64,000 nt of DNA from Panicum virgatum (lineage: Eukaryota > Streptophyta > Magnoliopsida > Poales > Poaceae), in assembly GCF_016808335.1 (NCBI RefSeq), contig NC_053148.1:14908433-14972432 (forward strand), given 5' to 3'. Each line of letters starts with the position of its first letter. Position 1 is the first letter of the stretch. Shown here piece after piece: positions 33,895 through 44,099 of the stretch. Position numbers and translations under genes: made by a program. Below the pieces are notes generated by a model, which saw only the letters and a list, made by a program, of their open reading frames with translations, had not been told where the DNA came from and did no database searches.

Positions 33895-34734
33895 TCACGG
33901 AGTCCCAGGTCCCGACTCGACTCCAGACACTCCCTCGATCTCCTCAGGGTCCTCTTCTTCTTCTTCCTCTTCTTCTGGCTCCTCCTCGGCTGTCTCAGCC
34001 TCCATATCTGCTGTTGCCTGCACCTGAGCCTGGACGTCCTCCATCCAATCCTGGGCCTGCTGAAGCTGCCCCTCCAGGTGATGCACCATCTGAGTCCTGT
34101 TCTCCAACTCCTCCTGCAACTCCTGAATCCTTATCTTCCTCGCTCTGGACTTGGCCATCAGGGTCTTTATCTTGTCTTGAGTACCAATCATGTCCTGCTC
34201 ATGGAGGTGAGCCTCTCGAGCCTTGCTCCTGCATATCGCATTTTCCTCACGAAGCTGCTCATACATGTTGCTCAAAGCTGAGGAGTAGCTGAACGAGAGA
34301 GCTGTCCTGACGTTGTAGTCGGGCATCATGTAGTTCATGTTGCGGTTCACCCGATCTGCATAGGCCTGAGTGGTCTCATCCTTCAGAGGAAACACACTGT
34401 AAGGAGTATCCATGATCTCAGCACTGTGCTTCTCTGAGAACTCCTCAATGGCCTTCCTAGCTGCAATCTCCCAGGAGTCTGCCAGCTTCCTACCATAGAC
34501 AGTGAGCTGCCACGAGTCCCATTCCAAGCGAGCGGGGCACGCAGGGATCTTCACGATCATCTGACAGCGCTCGGTGCCCAGCAAGCTAGACTCGTGTCCT
34601 GAGTACTGTGGGGGCTCAGTGTAGTCAAACGCCCTGGGCATCTGCCACAGCAGACGAGGAAAGTGGCCGGTGTGGAGGGCATTGGAGTGCGCCCAACCCT
34701 CAGCGTCCACGATCACGTGCGTGAAGCTAGCCAT
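33895..34734 (-). CDS. Extra ORF upstream of gag in the Tekay element
   Basis: An intact 279-residue ORF on the gag strand, in the leader between the 5' LTR and gag. I choose the ATG at 34734 (MASFTHVIVDAEGWAHSN); the frame is open slightly further but without ATG. The N-terminal two thirds look globular (PRLLWQMPRAFDYTEPPQY, ARLEWDSWQLTVYGRKLADS). Residues about 175-245 form a coiled coil (Glu/Gln/Arg heptads). The end has a run of acidic residues. No known domain. TGTGTTCTTACAG lies directly before the ATG, a good splice acceptor, so it may be expressed from a spliced transcript. The related element at 1-1148 lacks it. Confidence 0.6.
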   Translation of the reverse strand: MASFTHVIVDAEGWAHSNALHTGHFPRLLWQMPRAFDYTEPPQYSGHESSLLGTERCQMIVKIPACPARLEWDSWQLTVYGRKLADSWEIAARKAIEEFSEKHSAEIMDTPYSVFPLKDETTQAYADRVNRNMNYMMPDYNVRTALSFSYSSALSNMYEQLREENAICRSKAREAHLHEQDMIGTQDKIKTLMAKSRARKIRIQELQEELENRTQMVHHLEGQLQQAQDWMEDVQAQVQATADMEAETAEEEPEEEEEEEEDPEEIEGVSGVESGPGTP

Positions 34735-35810
34735 CTGTAAGAACACATAGCGCTAACGTAAGCCACAGATTTTAAAAAGAACAGATTTAACTTGGCAACG
34801 CAACACAAATAAATTTTTAAGAACACATAGTAAAAACATGGCGATCCAAATAAATTTTTATGAGCGCTACCGTAAGCAACAAAACAAACAACAACTCAGG
34901 AATGCAAGATGCAAGATGCATGCCACGTTCTAGCGTTTCTCACCCAAACAAGTACCAAAATATGGTATACGAGGGCAATCGGTGGCACATTTACGTACTC
35001 TCCCTATATATAGACTAGTCGTTCCTACGATCAAGGATTTTATAACGCGCTTAACGTGGTTAGTTTCCTGCAGACAAACCAAGACAACAAGAGAGATATA
35101 ATTATCCATTTCTGGACCCTTCGTGCCAGCACACACGAACGGCCCCCATGTGTCCTAGGACACACGGGTAACGCATATGCAGTTTCCCACATATTCACAC
35201 ATACATTACCATCCACTATAGAGATGGCACCCAGACGTTCGACGCTGAATGGGCAGCGCTGCATACGTCATAACAACGTATTCACTTCCCATACACTCGC
35301 CTTACGGGACATCCAAGGGTAGACGTGTCCCAAGGGTCACGGTCATGGCCAACCGCATGACAGGTTTACATCTCGTAACATTACCTTACGAAATGACCGT
35401 GATCACAATCACACAGTATGAAATCCGCACTCCATATCAGGCGGAAGATAGAGACAGGCTCGTTTGAATTGAGCCTTATCACCTCCTTGTATGCTCATCA
35501 TACGGGACCCGCGCACGTATGAAACACGTGGGCTATTCAAAAGGACTACCAAGAATGCTTACCTTGCTTACCTTAGCGGAGGTGCGTCGTTACAGAAGTA
35601 AGGTTTAACAAAAAGTAAAAGCTGGAAGTGCTGGAATAAAATAGATACTTAGATGCCACCTAACTTATATAATATAATTAGGGCATACGAACTATCTATC
35701 ATATTCCTTAGCGCATCTAGCGTCAACTTTTCGAAAAACCCAAAATCGTTGCAAGGTAAGAGTTACTTAACGTAATTAAGCATGCCAGTAATCACCCCAG
35801 TGCAATTTAG
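34735..35810 (-). other. Tekay leader next to the 5' LTR
   Basis: Non-coding leader, similar to about 220-1130 of the left element. Small ORFs here (for example 35040-35264, minus) have counterparts at 354-569. They reflect shared ancestry and I see no support for translation. Confidence 0.7.
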
Positions 35811-35823
35811 AGCTCTGATGCCA
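35811..35823 (-). other. Primer-binding site of the Tekay-like element
   Basis: Minus-strand TGGCATCAGAGCT, two bases inside the 5' LTR; initiator-Met type with one change. Confidence 0.75.
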
Positions 35824-35825
35824 GC

Positions 35826-38800
35826 TGTAGCAGCACCGTCCAAATTAAACCGGCTTAAGTGCGCTAACCATCATCTTAATGCTTAATCAAGTTACTGTGC
35901 ACTTAAAACGGTGTAATCTGACAGGCTGTCGGGTAAATCCTGATTAAACTACTGTTTTCCAAGATCACAATTGCACTAGTAGACCCGTACGAAGACGAGC
36001 ACAGGTGATACCAGCATACAGAAATCTTCAAATTAATTTACAACACAGGTTTTACATAAAAGCTTCAAGTACAAACGACAGAGTTCCAAAGCACAGCGGA
36101 AGTTTAAAACTGAGTTCAAAATACAATACGATAACCACGACGATGCTATAAGGTGAGCTCCACATCCTGCCCACCGATGTGACGCCAACCTACCCGATCT
36201 TCACGGGGAAGACGGGGCCCACTCGACGGTCCACCCAGGACGCACATACCTCCTCGAAGTCAGCGGGAACGCAACCTGCTTAGAAGGGTTACAACAACAA
36301 CCCTGAGTATACTAATACTCAGCAAGGCTTATCCGACCTTGGGTATACTTAGCCATTACCTAGACATGCAAAGCTTTTTGGCTCTGGAGTTCTTTTGCTG
36401 AAAGGCTGCTAGAAGTGAATCCTTACTTTCAATATTTTAGCTCCAATTAGTACAGCGAGTATTAACTAAATTCGCCTACACATCTAGAGCACACATGGTA
36501 GATCAGATTATTTCTTCAAAACAACAGGTACAACATTCCATCGTTACCTTTCAATACTTATTCCACTTCTTACTACGATGTGACGCAGTGACCAAGATTC
36601 TCTTAACCGAGAGAGACGGCGAATCGATCCGATTTAACCTTGCAAGGTGGACCTAACTCACACGACACGTGAAAACCCCGTCGGGCCACACACGTCAACT
36701 GTTCCCATCATCACCCCGACGTCTGAATCACGCCTGCCAAAACCCGGGTGAAGGGTCCCTCACGGCGAACTCCCAGAGAACCCGGAGGCGACATACAATC
36801 CAACACCCGCCATCATCCCACTCCCAAAATAGCAGGTCGCGATTCAAAGTATCGTTGCAATTCAGGTAATTAGCTTACCGGTTTCGACTACCTCCTACTT
36901 CCGACATGTGGTTAGTACTGTTCAAACTCGGTCATCAGGGCCAACAACGGTACGGTCCTCAATCGACACAGGCGGGAGTTCATTTTCTCATCTATTCTAT
37001 AGCAATACTCCAACTCAATCCCGCCCGGTCTCCAATTCTTTTTACTCATCAGCGCATTTCAAAGCCATAGCTAAGGAATCAAGATCCTAAAACTCGCGAG
37101 TGACAGTAATCACTCGACTTCTACCGAAATCCTACTTAGCAGAGCATTTCTATCGACACCTGTATACTAGTATAGACCCACGGTACCTAGGGAAAACATG
37201 CATACTATGGTTCCATACAACTCCTAGAACATAAATGCACAAATACTTAAATAATAACGTTGAATACTGAAAATAGAGGTTATGCTCCGGGGCTTGCCTT
37301 GCAGGTCAGCGGGGTTAACGAGATCTTCTGGAGCGGGCTCAACGGCGACCTCCTGCTGCTCTTCTGCTTGTGGCTCCTGGACCGGCTCAGCGATCAACTC
37401 GTAGGCGACTTCGTTCGCGGCGTCTACACGAATAAAAATATGCCATGCAACCGTTAGGACACAGTGCGATGCATGTGTGCTTATGATGCGATGCATTTCA
37501 AAACGATGAAACGCTATGCGGTTCAGAAGTTCAACTCATTTTAGCCTGAAGTGTTTCCTTCAAAACAACAACTACTAAACTAGCTTAGGGTAGCATGGAG
37601 TGAAACAAAAATTAACTTTGCTGAAGTTACACATGCATGAAACAATTAACTAACAACATTAAAAAGGAAAAGAGCATAGCTAGGGCAATATAAAAGTAAA
37701 AACCTAACTTGCATACATGATCTATCAACAAAATTAACCAGCTTAACGTGAAAGCAGTAAAGCATGCCACCCAAAATTTTCCAACATTTAACGACGATCG
37801 AGAGTATTCATTTTAATCCTAGAAAAGCAATTAAACAACAATAGATCCACACACTTGCACATAGACCATGCACCTGAAACTTTTTCAGTGAACTAAACAT
37901 GCAAGAATTAAGCCACTGCAAATTTTTCATAATTTTTAGAGCAACAGAATAAGTGGTAATAATTAAACTAGATCAAGCACAAAACAAAATATTAACAGGG
38001 GTAACAGTGACATAATTCATGCTTGAGTATTTTTCCCCTGAAGATCTCGATTTTAGAAACCTAACAAAATTGAGTTTATATTTTTAGGATTTTTCTGTAT
38101 TTTTCTACAATTTTTGGAAGGTTTCAGCCATTTAATAAATAAAGAGAAATAATAAAAGGGGGGTGGCTGATAGCCGGGCCCCACTTGCCAGTGGGCGCCG
38201 GCCCAGCTCGCCCCCTCCCCTGCTTCGCTCGCTCGCACGGTCAAGGCCGGCGCGGCACTAGCGGGCCCGCGGCGGCGCTCCCCGCTGGCGGGGGCCGGCC
38301 GGCGGCGCTATGGCGGGGCCCCACGGCCAGGACGGGCAGGCGGGGTCGGGGGTGTGCGCGCGGGGCGGGGAACAGGGGCGCGCACGGTAGGGCGGCCGCG
38401 GCGGGCGACGGCGGCGTTTCGGCCGCTGCGAGGCAAGGCGGCGGCGGGAGCGGGCGGCGCGAGCATCAGCATGGCCGGGCGGCCTCGGGGCGCGCGGCCC
38501 CGCCCAGGGAGGCCTGGCGGCGTGCACAGTGGGGGCGGTGCGCGGTCACGGCGGCGCGGCGGCAAATCAGCGATGGTGGCCGCGCAATCGAGTGGGGAAG
38601 AGGTCGGGAAGTAGGAGCGTGGCATGGGGAAGCTCACCACGGACTTGTTTTGCGCGAAGGAGGGCCGGAGGAGGGTCATCGGCGTGGAGGTGGAGCTCGG
38701 GGCGGACGGCGGTTCTGCAGACTCGATTCGGCCGGCGTAGGGCACGGCCGAGCTCGGGAAGATGTGGAGTGGGTTCGGGGCGAGGTCGCGCAGCTCGGAG

Positions 38801-39335
38801 TGCAACAGATTGAGGTGGGGCGGCGAGGAACGGTTGACGCAGAGCTCGGCGGCGGCTCGAGCTCGTTTCTGCTCCGCGCAAGCGCAAGGAAGGAGAAGGG
38901 CGAAGCGAAAACGAAGACGTCTCTGGGAAACATAAGGCCAAGCTTGAGCGGCGTCGGGGCGCGATTGCCGACGCGTGGCGTCGCTCGCCGGCGGCCAGAC
39001 GCCGGTATGGGCGGCGTACGAGCACAGCAACGAGCACAGGAGAGGAACAGTGCACCAATTGAATCAATTTGACTCGAGTTTGACTGGCCAAAACTCAAAA
39101 TTTGATATGAGAATGTAAAATTTGGCCAAAATAAAAGTTGTAGACCAACAGAAGATCTACAACTTTCGTTTTGGGCGAAAGTTGATTTGGAGCTCGGATC
39201 AAGGAGAAAAACGAGATCGAACATCGCTAAAATAATGTTTAACGCGCGAACTCGGTTAACGCTAATGACGCGCTTAAGCCATGATTAGCGATTAAACACG
39301 TGATTAGCGAGCACGATTAACACAGGGGTGTTACA
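35826..39335 (-). repeat. 5' LTR of the Tekay-like element
   Basis: A 3510-bp LTR with TGTAGCAG and GTGTTACA ends, nearly identical to 11740-15281. It lacks the 23 bases found at 12154-12176. Its CpG-dense block lies at about 38160-39060. It ends about 300 bases before the apparent first exon of the PAH-like gene. Confidence 0.92.
37314..37443 (-). other. Conserved acidic frame in the 5' LTR
   Basis: Identical in reading to the segment at 13252-13381, with the same acceptor-like and GC-donor-like edges. In this LTR it would lie in the transcribed part of the element RNA. Confidence 0.3.
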
Positions 39336-39639
39336 GTGGTGCTGGCTGGCTAGTGGTTGGTGCCTGATGCTGATTTGATGTGAGAGAAAAACACTGCTAG
39401 CTAGTTGGCGAGCAGGCTGACAAGCAGCTGAATGGAGAGTAGTGTTCATTTTTTTATTAGGCGTATAGGAAATATTTTAACTACAGAAAATAGTATCTTT
39501 TTTTTGGAAAAAACTGAATCCCTTTTCCCCATTTGGTAAAAAAACGCCGGTGATGATCCTAGGAACACTCCATCCGTACACTTCATAATTTGTTTTCGTG
39601 AATGGGAAAAAAAACTATAGACTTCATAATCTGCTGCGT
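39336..39639 (+). promoter_or_regulatory. Likely remaining promoter region of the PAH-like gene
   Basis: About 300 bases between the Tekay LTR and the GC-rich, C/T-rich first exon. No clear TATA box. The phrase acttcataat occurs twice (39580 and 39620). The Tekay insertion has removed the gene from whatever lay further upstream. Confidence 0.3.
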
Positions 39640-39856
39640 CTCCGCCGCTATTTCCGCAGCCGCTCGAGTCCACCTCCCTCCCCAGCCAGCCCCACACCCG
39701 TACGGCCACAGCAGCCACCGGCAGCCAGCCCTCCGGCTCTCTCCCTCGGCATCCAATCCTCCCCGTCTCCCCAACGATTCACTCCTCGAGGACTCGCTTG
39801 TCGGCGGGGAAGGAATTGAAGCTTCTCGTTCTCGCCGCCCAGCCTCTCCGCTCCAG
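39640..39856 (+). other. Probable 5' UTR exon of the PAH-like gene
   Basis: C-rich sequence typical of grass 5' UTRs, ending CTCCAG-GTGAGC, a strong donor. The next acceptor without intervening host exons is 54759 (CTTGCAG). No open frame joins across that splice to the ATG at 54824 in a way that would extend the protein, so it is called untranslated. The start is approximate and the link across 14.9 kb is inference. Confidence 0.5.
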
Positions 39857-40532
39857 GTGAGCAAGAACCCTGTCGTCTCCCCAGTTTCTAGGACCCTTGG
39901 CGTTGTATGGAGATCCGCTTTGCTGCGCTGGGATCCTTTTTCTTTTTTTTTTTCAATTCTTGTTGGTTGCTAGTCCTGTCCTTCGCGGATGCGGTTGTCT
40001 GATTCAGACTGATGGAGCGTAGCGCGTACCCTCTTAAGGTGTGATTCTTGCTTTACGTGGCTGTGAATTGTGGTGGCGTGCTGGCCGGAAATGGCTATAC
40101 ATGGTACCAGCCCTATTTGTTAGCTAGCCTGAATCATACTTCTGAAGTCTGAACTGTTCTTGATTCTGGCGCGATATCACTGCGATATAAAGACCTTTTG
40201 ATGGGAGCAGTGTTTCGGGAATCCATTTGTTGTAATAATTGCTCCAAATTGTAGCTAGAAAATAGGGGAAAAAAAGGATTTAAGGTTCATGTTCATGATC
40301 CTTACATCTTTTCTTAATTCTGTGCTTTACACTTATCCTGATCCTCACAGTACAAACGACACATCTCTTGGTTGATCTCGTGCGCTTCCGGTTAATTTCT
40401 TGCTAGAAATAAATTAAGAATCTCTCTCTCCCTCTTCTTTTGCCAAATTGGCATCTCATTGTAGTTCACTGGTGGTTTTTCTCATTAAAAGTTATGGTCT
40501 TCTCAGCTCCCATGGAACCTTTGAGTTTAGTT
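39857..40532 (+). other. Intron 1 of the PAH-like gene, left of the copia insertion
   Basis: AT-rich, no ORF of note. Ends with tagtt, the left target site of the copia element. Confidence 0.5.
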
Positions 40533-40941
40533 TGTTAGGGTTGATCTCCACCGTTTGGTCCGTACCAAACGGGCCTTGACTCGCACCCTGATCGGGGGTG
40601 CCCAGTCCGTGGAAGGCTGGTGGGCCCCCGTCGTGCAGCACACATATAAAAGGCTGGTCAGTGGCAGGTTGTCCGAAAGTTTGTCGCCTTGTTGCCCCCA
40701 CCAATAGAAACCCTAGCCGATCGGGGATGTGCTGAAGCGGCGGGAAGCTCCACCACGACCACTTCATCCTCCTCTACACCACCGGCATCGGCTACTGCAC
40801 CACACCGCCGTCATGCGCCTCTGCGTCGTCAACCCTAATGGAGGCGTCATGGAAGATGGTGGCGGGTATTAGCAAGGTTTTTCCTCTGTTTAAGTTTACC
40901 CAAATCGATCTACTCCTAGGGATCCAAAAGTTGTTCTAACA
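40533..40941 (+). repeat. 5' LTR of the intron copia
   Basis: 409 bp, TGTTAGGG...GTTCTAACA. TATAAAA at 40645-40651 is a promoter box about 110 bases in. The other LTR carries about 25 more bases in all, mainly near its start and just after the TATA box. Confidence 0.92.
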
Positions 40942-40942
40942 A

Positions 40943-40955
40943 TGGTATCAAGAGC
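40943..40955 (+). other. Primer-binding site of the intron copia
   Basis: TGGTATCAAGAGC, one base after the LTR. It matches the initiator-Met site apart from one extra A. Confidence 0.75.
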
Positions 40956-42590
40956 CGATCTAGCGTTGTAGATCGAGATTCGACCTCGAATCGAAAGAGA
41001 ACAGAAAGATTTCGATCAAAGATTTGAAAGAAACGAATAGAAGGGATTCGGTTCGACAAACCCTAACCCTAATTGCAAGCACAGAACCAATTCTGATCTT
41101 GAATCGGGAGAAGTGCAAGATCCAAACCCTACCCCAAAAGAAAAGTACTCACCTCTTGGTCTACCACCGAGGAGCCGCAAGCTCAACCTCGTGTGAGAAG
41201 CACCCCGGCGGAGCCCCTCGACAGAGCCACGCGCGACTTGGTCGCACCCGGCGCCGGCGAGAGGGCCTGCAAGGGCGCACGAGAGCACGCGGTGGCGCCA
41301 TGGTAGCGTCCTTGGTGGCGAGATGACCCCGAGCCCGACTGCGCGCAGCGGGGGAGGAGAGAAGGGCCCTGGCCCGACTGCGCGCACGAGAGCCGCACGG
41401 CAGCGATGGCGCCAGAACAAGAGAAAAGAAGGAGTAGGAAAAAGGCTTTCGGTCGGCGCGGCCATGCCGCTTCTGCCGGACCTAGAGGCGCGCCGGGGAG
41501 GGAGCGGAGCCACGGCGGAGCCGCCCCTTTTTCTCCGGCCGCCATGGCCATCCGCCGCCACCATGTGCCAGAAGAGAGAAAGGGAAGAAAGAATGAAGCT
41601 AGGTTTACGAAGGAGCGTCGGTTTCGGTTTTTGTTCGACCGAGAATGCCGCCGGACCGTCAGATTCCATTCGATGGTCACGATTGCTCCGGGACTGACGG
41701 GCCAAAATGAGCCCAAGTGGGCGGGGGGGGGGGGGGGGGGGGGGCGCTGCGCCGTGCCGGGCCGTTTCGTCGTTGGCTGCTGGGCTCCGAGCCCAGATAG
41801 GCTGCAGAACCGAGCGGCGCAGAGGCACCGCTGGCGCTGGGCCAATTAGCGAGCCCAGTCGTCGGTTTTCGGGCTATAGCCCCAGCTGGAAACAGGTGGC
41901 GCGGTGCGCGCGAGCAGGCCGCGCCTGCTGGGCCGCTGAGCTGGGCCGTTCTCGGGCCAGATTAAAGAAAAGTAAAGACGAAAGGATGCTTTTGAAGAAG
42001 TATCAATTTTAAGGCAGAGTTTTTGACAATTTTGTCAATACTTAGTCCTCTTTACTCAATTTTGAACCAACGGGATAAATTGTTTAGAGAGTAAATCAGT
42101 ATAAAGAAATGTTTAGAAGTTTAATTACTTCTGAAAAAAAGAAAAGTTTTCCGCTGCCATAAAGAAAGGAAAATGATTTATGCTATTATACTATTGCTAT
42201 CTTTCAATTAAGTTGGAACCAACGAGAAGATTTAATTGGAAGGATAGTCTAAAAGTCTTAGATAAATTTTTCCCTGTGGGTAAAGAATAGAAAAGCTTCC
42301 GTTGTTTAAAGTCCAAGTTGAGTTTTGGCATTATTCTGCCATTTGAAGTCTCAAAGTTGAGCACTACTTGAATCACAAAGATGTTTCTCGAGGAAGAGAA
42401 ATTTAAAGTTAATTATGATATTGTTATTTTCTGACCAACGTTGATGATGACAATATTATAATTTTATAGGTCATAGCTTAAAGTTTAAGTCTCTGGTAAA
42501 TTTTGCATCAAAGTGACCAATTTTCACAGAATAGATAATGAACTGCTCTTAAACTAGAGAAATGTATTTTTCTAGTTTCCGCTGCAATAA
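40956..42590 (+). other. Leader of the intron copia (copy A)
   Basis: Non-coding leader. A run of 22 G lies at 41723-41744. From about 41715 to 42590 it is nearly identical to 49650-50545. It contains loosely repeated phrases with aaccaacg. The 270-codon minus ORF (41016-41828) is GC-rich, overlaps the leader and has no domain, so I do not call it. Confidence 0.6.
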
Positions 42591-42746
42591 AGTTGATCAC
42601 CGTTGCGGCGGCGGAGGCCTGCAGTGGCGGCGTACGGCGGCGGCGAGGTGCAACGGCGGCGGCGCGAGCGAGTCGGGTGCGGGAGCGGAGCGGCGGCGGC
42701 GAGAAGAATAATCTGAGAAAAACAGAGGCCGCGGGCAAGGGATATA
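42591..42746. other. GC-rich promoter-like segment before the miniature element
   Basis: A CGG/GCC-rich stretch that on the minus strand reads like a grass 5' UTR. It continues beyond the miniature element as gacaggtgggccccgcg (44075). This GGGCCCAC-type motif is common in grass promoters. Origin unknown. Confidence 0.35.
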
Positions 42747-43109
42747 TGTCACGGATCTGATCAGGGACCGTGCAAAACTAGGTAAATTGGGGGAATTGTG
42801 AGGGACAAATGGACGCTGAACCGGACACTTGAGATCGGGCACGCCGGCGGCGGCTGCGCCCAATCTCAAGGCCCGGAGTTAGATGAGGATCTCTCCTGAT
42901 AATTCTTGCTTTTTCTTTCTCCCTCAAAAGAAATACAATCCCATCCTTATATAGAGATGGGCTGACTTGACCCTTAAGAAACATTGACTTGACCCTTAAG
43001 AAACCAATCTCTAAATTTAAGAAAATAACAAACCAATCTAATCTAATCTTTCCTAATATCTGGACCCTATTACTGTTCACGTCGTGAACAGTACTTTCTG
43101 CACATGACA
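42747..43109 (-). repeat. 3' LTR of the miniature element
   Basis: 363 bp, TGTCACGG...CATGACA. Contains the palindrome ACTGTTCAC-gtc-GTGAACAGT at 43072-43092, 17 bases from the LTR edge. Confidence 0.95.
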
Positions 43110-43677
43110 TCTCCTCCCTCCTTCGAAGACAGCTCGCCCTCGAGCTGTGATGATCAGGTGGAGCCCACGGTTCCAAGCGCATGCGTGCCCTCGGTGGCCG
43201 GCGCCGAGGCGTGGCAGCATGTCCCGGAGACCCTGATTTCTTGGTCTTGCCATGCAGATGCATGCCGAGGAATAGAAGTTGATCTGCCCCTGCGGGAAAA
43301 GCGAGACAAACCACGGAGACGCCATGTGGGGTACGAACCGGCAACTGTGGCAGCGCGGGTCTCAACCGGCTACGGATTCGAGCAGGGGCTGGATCAGCAA
43401 CAACTAGGGCCTCATGACAAGCAAGCTGATCCACGGAGACACCATCTTGAAGCTGCTGCTGTGCCGCCGCGGCGGAAAGTGGCAATGCCAGCGCTGCCCG
43501 TGCTTGTCGCCTGGCCAACAATCCACATGCTGCTGCTTGAAGCTGTGTTGCCGCCTTGTCTCGCCGCAAGCTCTCCTTCAATTTCAGGAGCAAGGCTTTG
43601 ATCTTTGCGCAGTCTTCTAGCATGTTGGCGCACAAATCTTCCACCGATGTTGATGGATCACCGGCAGCAGAAGCCAT
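42778..43677 (-). CDS. ORF of the miniature element, IQ-like motif
   Basis: The ORF starts 14 bases after the PBS (ATG at 43677), fills the interior (codons 1-189) and runs on through most of the 3' LTR (codons 190-299). The N-terminus (MASAAGDPSTSVEDLCANML) and a Leu/Lys-rich helix are followed by ATQLQAAACGLLARRQ near residue 60. That stretch resembles an IQ calmodulin-binding helix and a sequence I recall near the start of grass retrotransposon polyproteins. The middle is Ala/Arg-rich. No capsid or zinc knuckle. It may be a remnant of a parent element's first ORF and might aid packaging. Function unknown. Confidence 0.45.
   Translation of the reverse strand: MASAAGDPSTSVEDLCANMLEDCAKIKALLLKLKESLRRDKAATQLQAAACGLLARRQARAALALPLSAAAAQQQLQDGVSVDQLACHEALVVADPAPARIRSRLRPALPQLPVRTPHGVSVVCLAFPAGADQLLFLGMHLHGKTKKSGSPGHAATPRRRPPRARMRLEPWAPPDHHSSRASCLRRREEMSCAESTVHDVNSNRVQILGKIRLDWFVIFLNLEIGFLRVKSMFLKGQVSPSLYKDGIVFLLREKEKARIIRRDPHLTPGLEIGRSRRRRARSQVSGSASICPSQFPQFT
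43110..43125 (-). other. Polypurine tract of the miniature element
   Basis: Minus-strand CGAAGGAGGGAGGAGA ending at the 3' LTR. Confidence 0.7.
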
Positions 43678-43690
43678 GATCGAAACCGAA

Positions 43691-43704
43691 GCAAGCTGAT
43701 ACCA
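43691..43704 (-). other. Primer-binding site of the miniature element
   Basis: Minus-strand TGGTATCAGCTTGC, two bases inside the LTR; the first nine bases match the initiator-Met site. Confidence 0.7.
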
Positions 43705-43706
43705 AT

Positions 43707-44069
43707 TGTCACGGATCTGATCAGGGACCGTGCAAAACTAGGTAAATTGGGGGAATTGTGAGGGACAAATGGACGCTGAACCGGACACTTGAGATCGGGC
43801 ACGCCGGCGGCGGCTGCGCCCAATCTCAAGGCCCGGAGTTAGATGAGGATCTCTCCTGATAATTCTTGCTTTTTCTTTCTCCCTCAAAAGAAATACAATC
43901 CCATCCTTATATAGAGATGGGCTGACTTGACCCTTAAGAAACATTGACTTGACCCTTAAGAAACCAATCTCTAAATTTAAGAAAATAACAAACCAATCTA
44001 ATCTAATCTTTCCTAATATCTGGACCCTATTACTGTTCACGTCGTGAACAGTACTTTCTGCACATGACA
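43707..44069 (-). repeat. 5' LTR of the miniature element
   Basis: 363 bp, identical to 42747-43109. TATATAAGG (minus, 43905-43913) is a TATA box. Upstream of it in transcription sense are two 20-base direct repeats (43923-43942, 43945-43964), each with TTGACC, the W-box core for WRKY factors. Confidence 0.95.
43905..43913 (-). promoter_or_regulatory. TATA box of the miniature element
   Basis: Minus-strand TATATAAGG, about 155 bases into the 5' LTR. Confidence 0.6.
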
Positions 44070-44099
44070 ATATATGACAGGTGGGCCCCGCGTTTTTAC

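Larger units (their letters stand above)
11740..39335 (-). mobile_element. Tekay-like Ty3/gypsy chromovirus with a nested element
   Basis: Reads on the minus strand: 5' LTR 39335-35826, PBS 35823-35811, leader with an extra ORF, gag 19786, protease, RT, RNase H, integrase with C-terminal chromodomain ending at 15378, polypurine tract 15294-15283, 3' LTR 15281-11740. Long LTRs and the chromodomain fit the Tekay (Del) lineage. A Tat-type element (20314-33828) sits in the leader. Flanking pentamers are gtagc (11735-11739) and gtggt (39336-39340), differing by two transitions, so the target duplication is only tentative. Several stops make it non-autonomous now. Confidence 0.9.
42747..44069 (-). 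mobile_element. Miniature LTR retrotransposon (TRIM-like), identical LTRs
   Basis: Total 1323 bp: two 363-bp LTRs around a 597-bp interior, flanked by a perfect atata duplication (42742-42746 and 44070-44074). On the minus strand the order is 5' LTR 44069-43707, PBS 43704-43691, interior ORF, polypurine tract 43125-43110, 3' LTR 43109-42747. I compared the LTRs base by base and saw no difference. There is no pol, so it must be moved by another element's enzymes. It is larger than classic TRIMs but fits non-autonomous miniature LTR elements. Confidence 0.93.

Noticed and set aside
39602..39973. 123-codon ORF across the first exon of the PAH-like gene
   Set aside because: It runs through a strong splice donor into the intron and does not join any coding exon in frame.
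40492..40767. 91-codon minus ORF in the copia 5' LTR
   Set aside because: Lies in a non-coding LTR; the equivalent frame in the 3' LTR is not kept.
41016..41849. ORFs of 270, 220 and 147 codons over the copia leader
   Set aside because: GC-rich, overlapping on both strands, and one is driven by the G-run. They lie in a non-coding leader and do not resemble known proteins.
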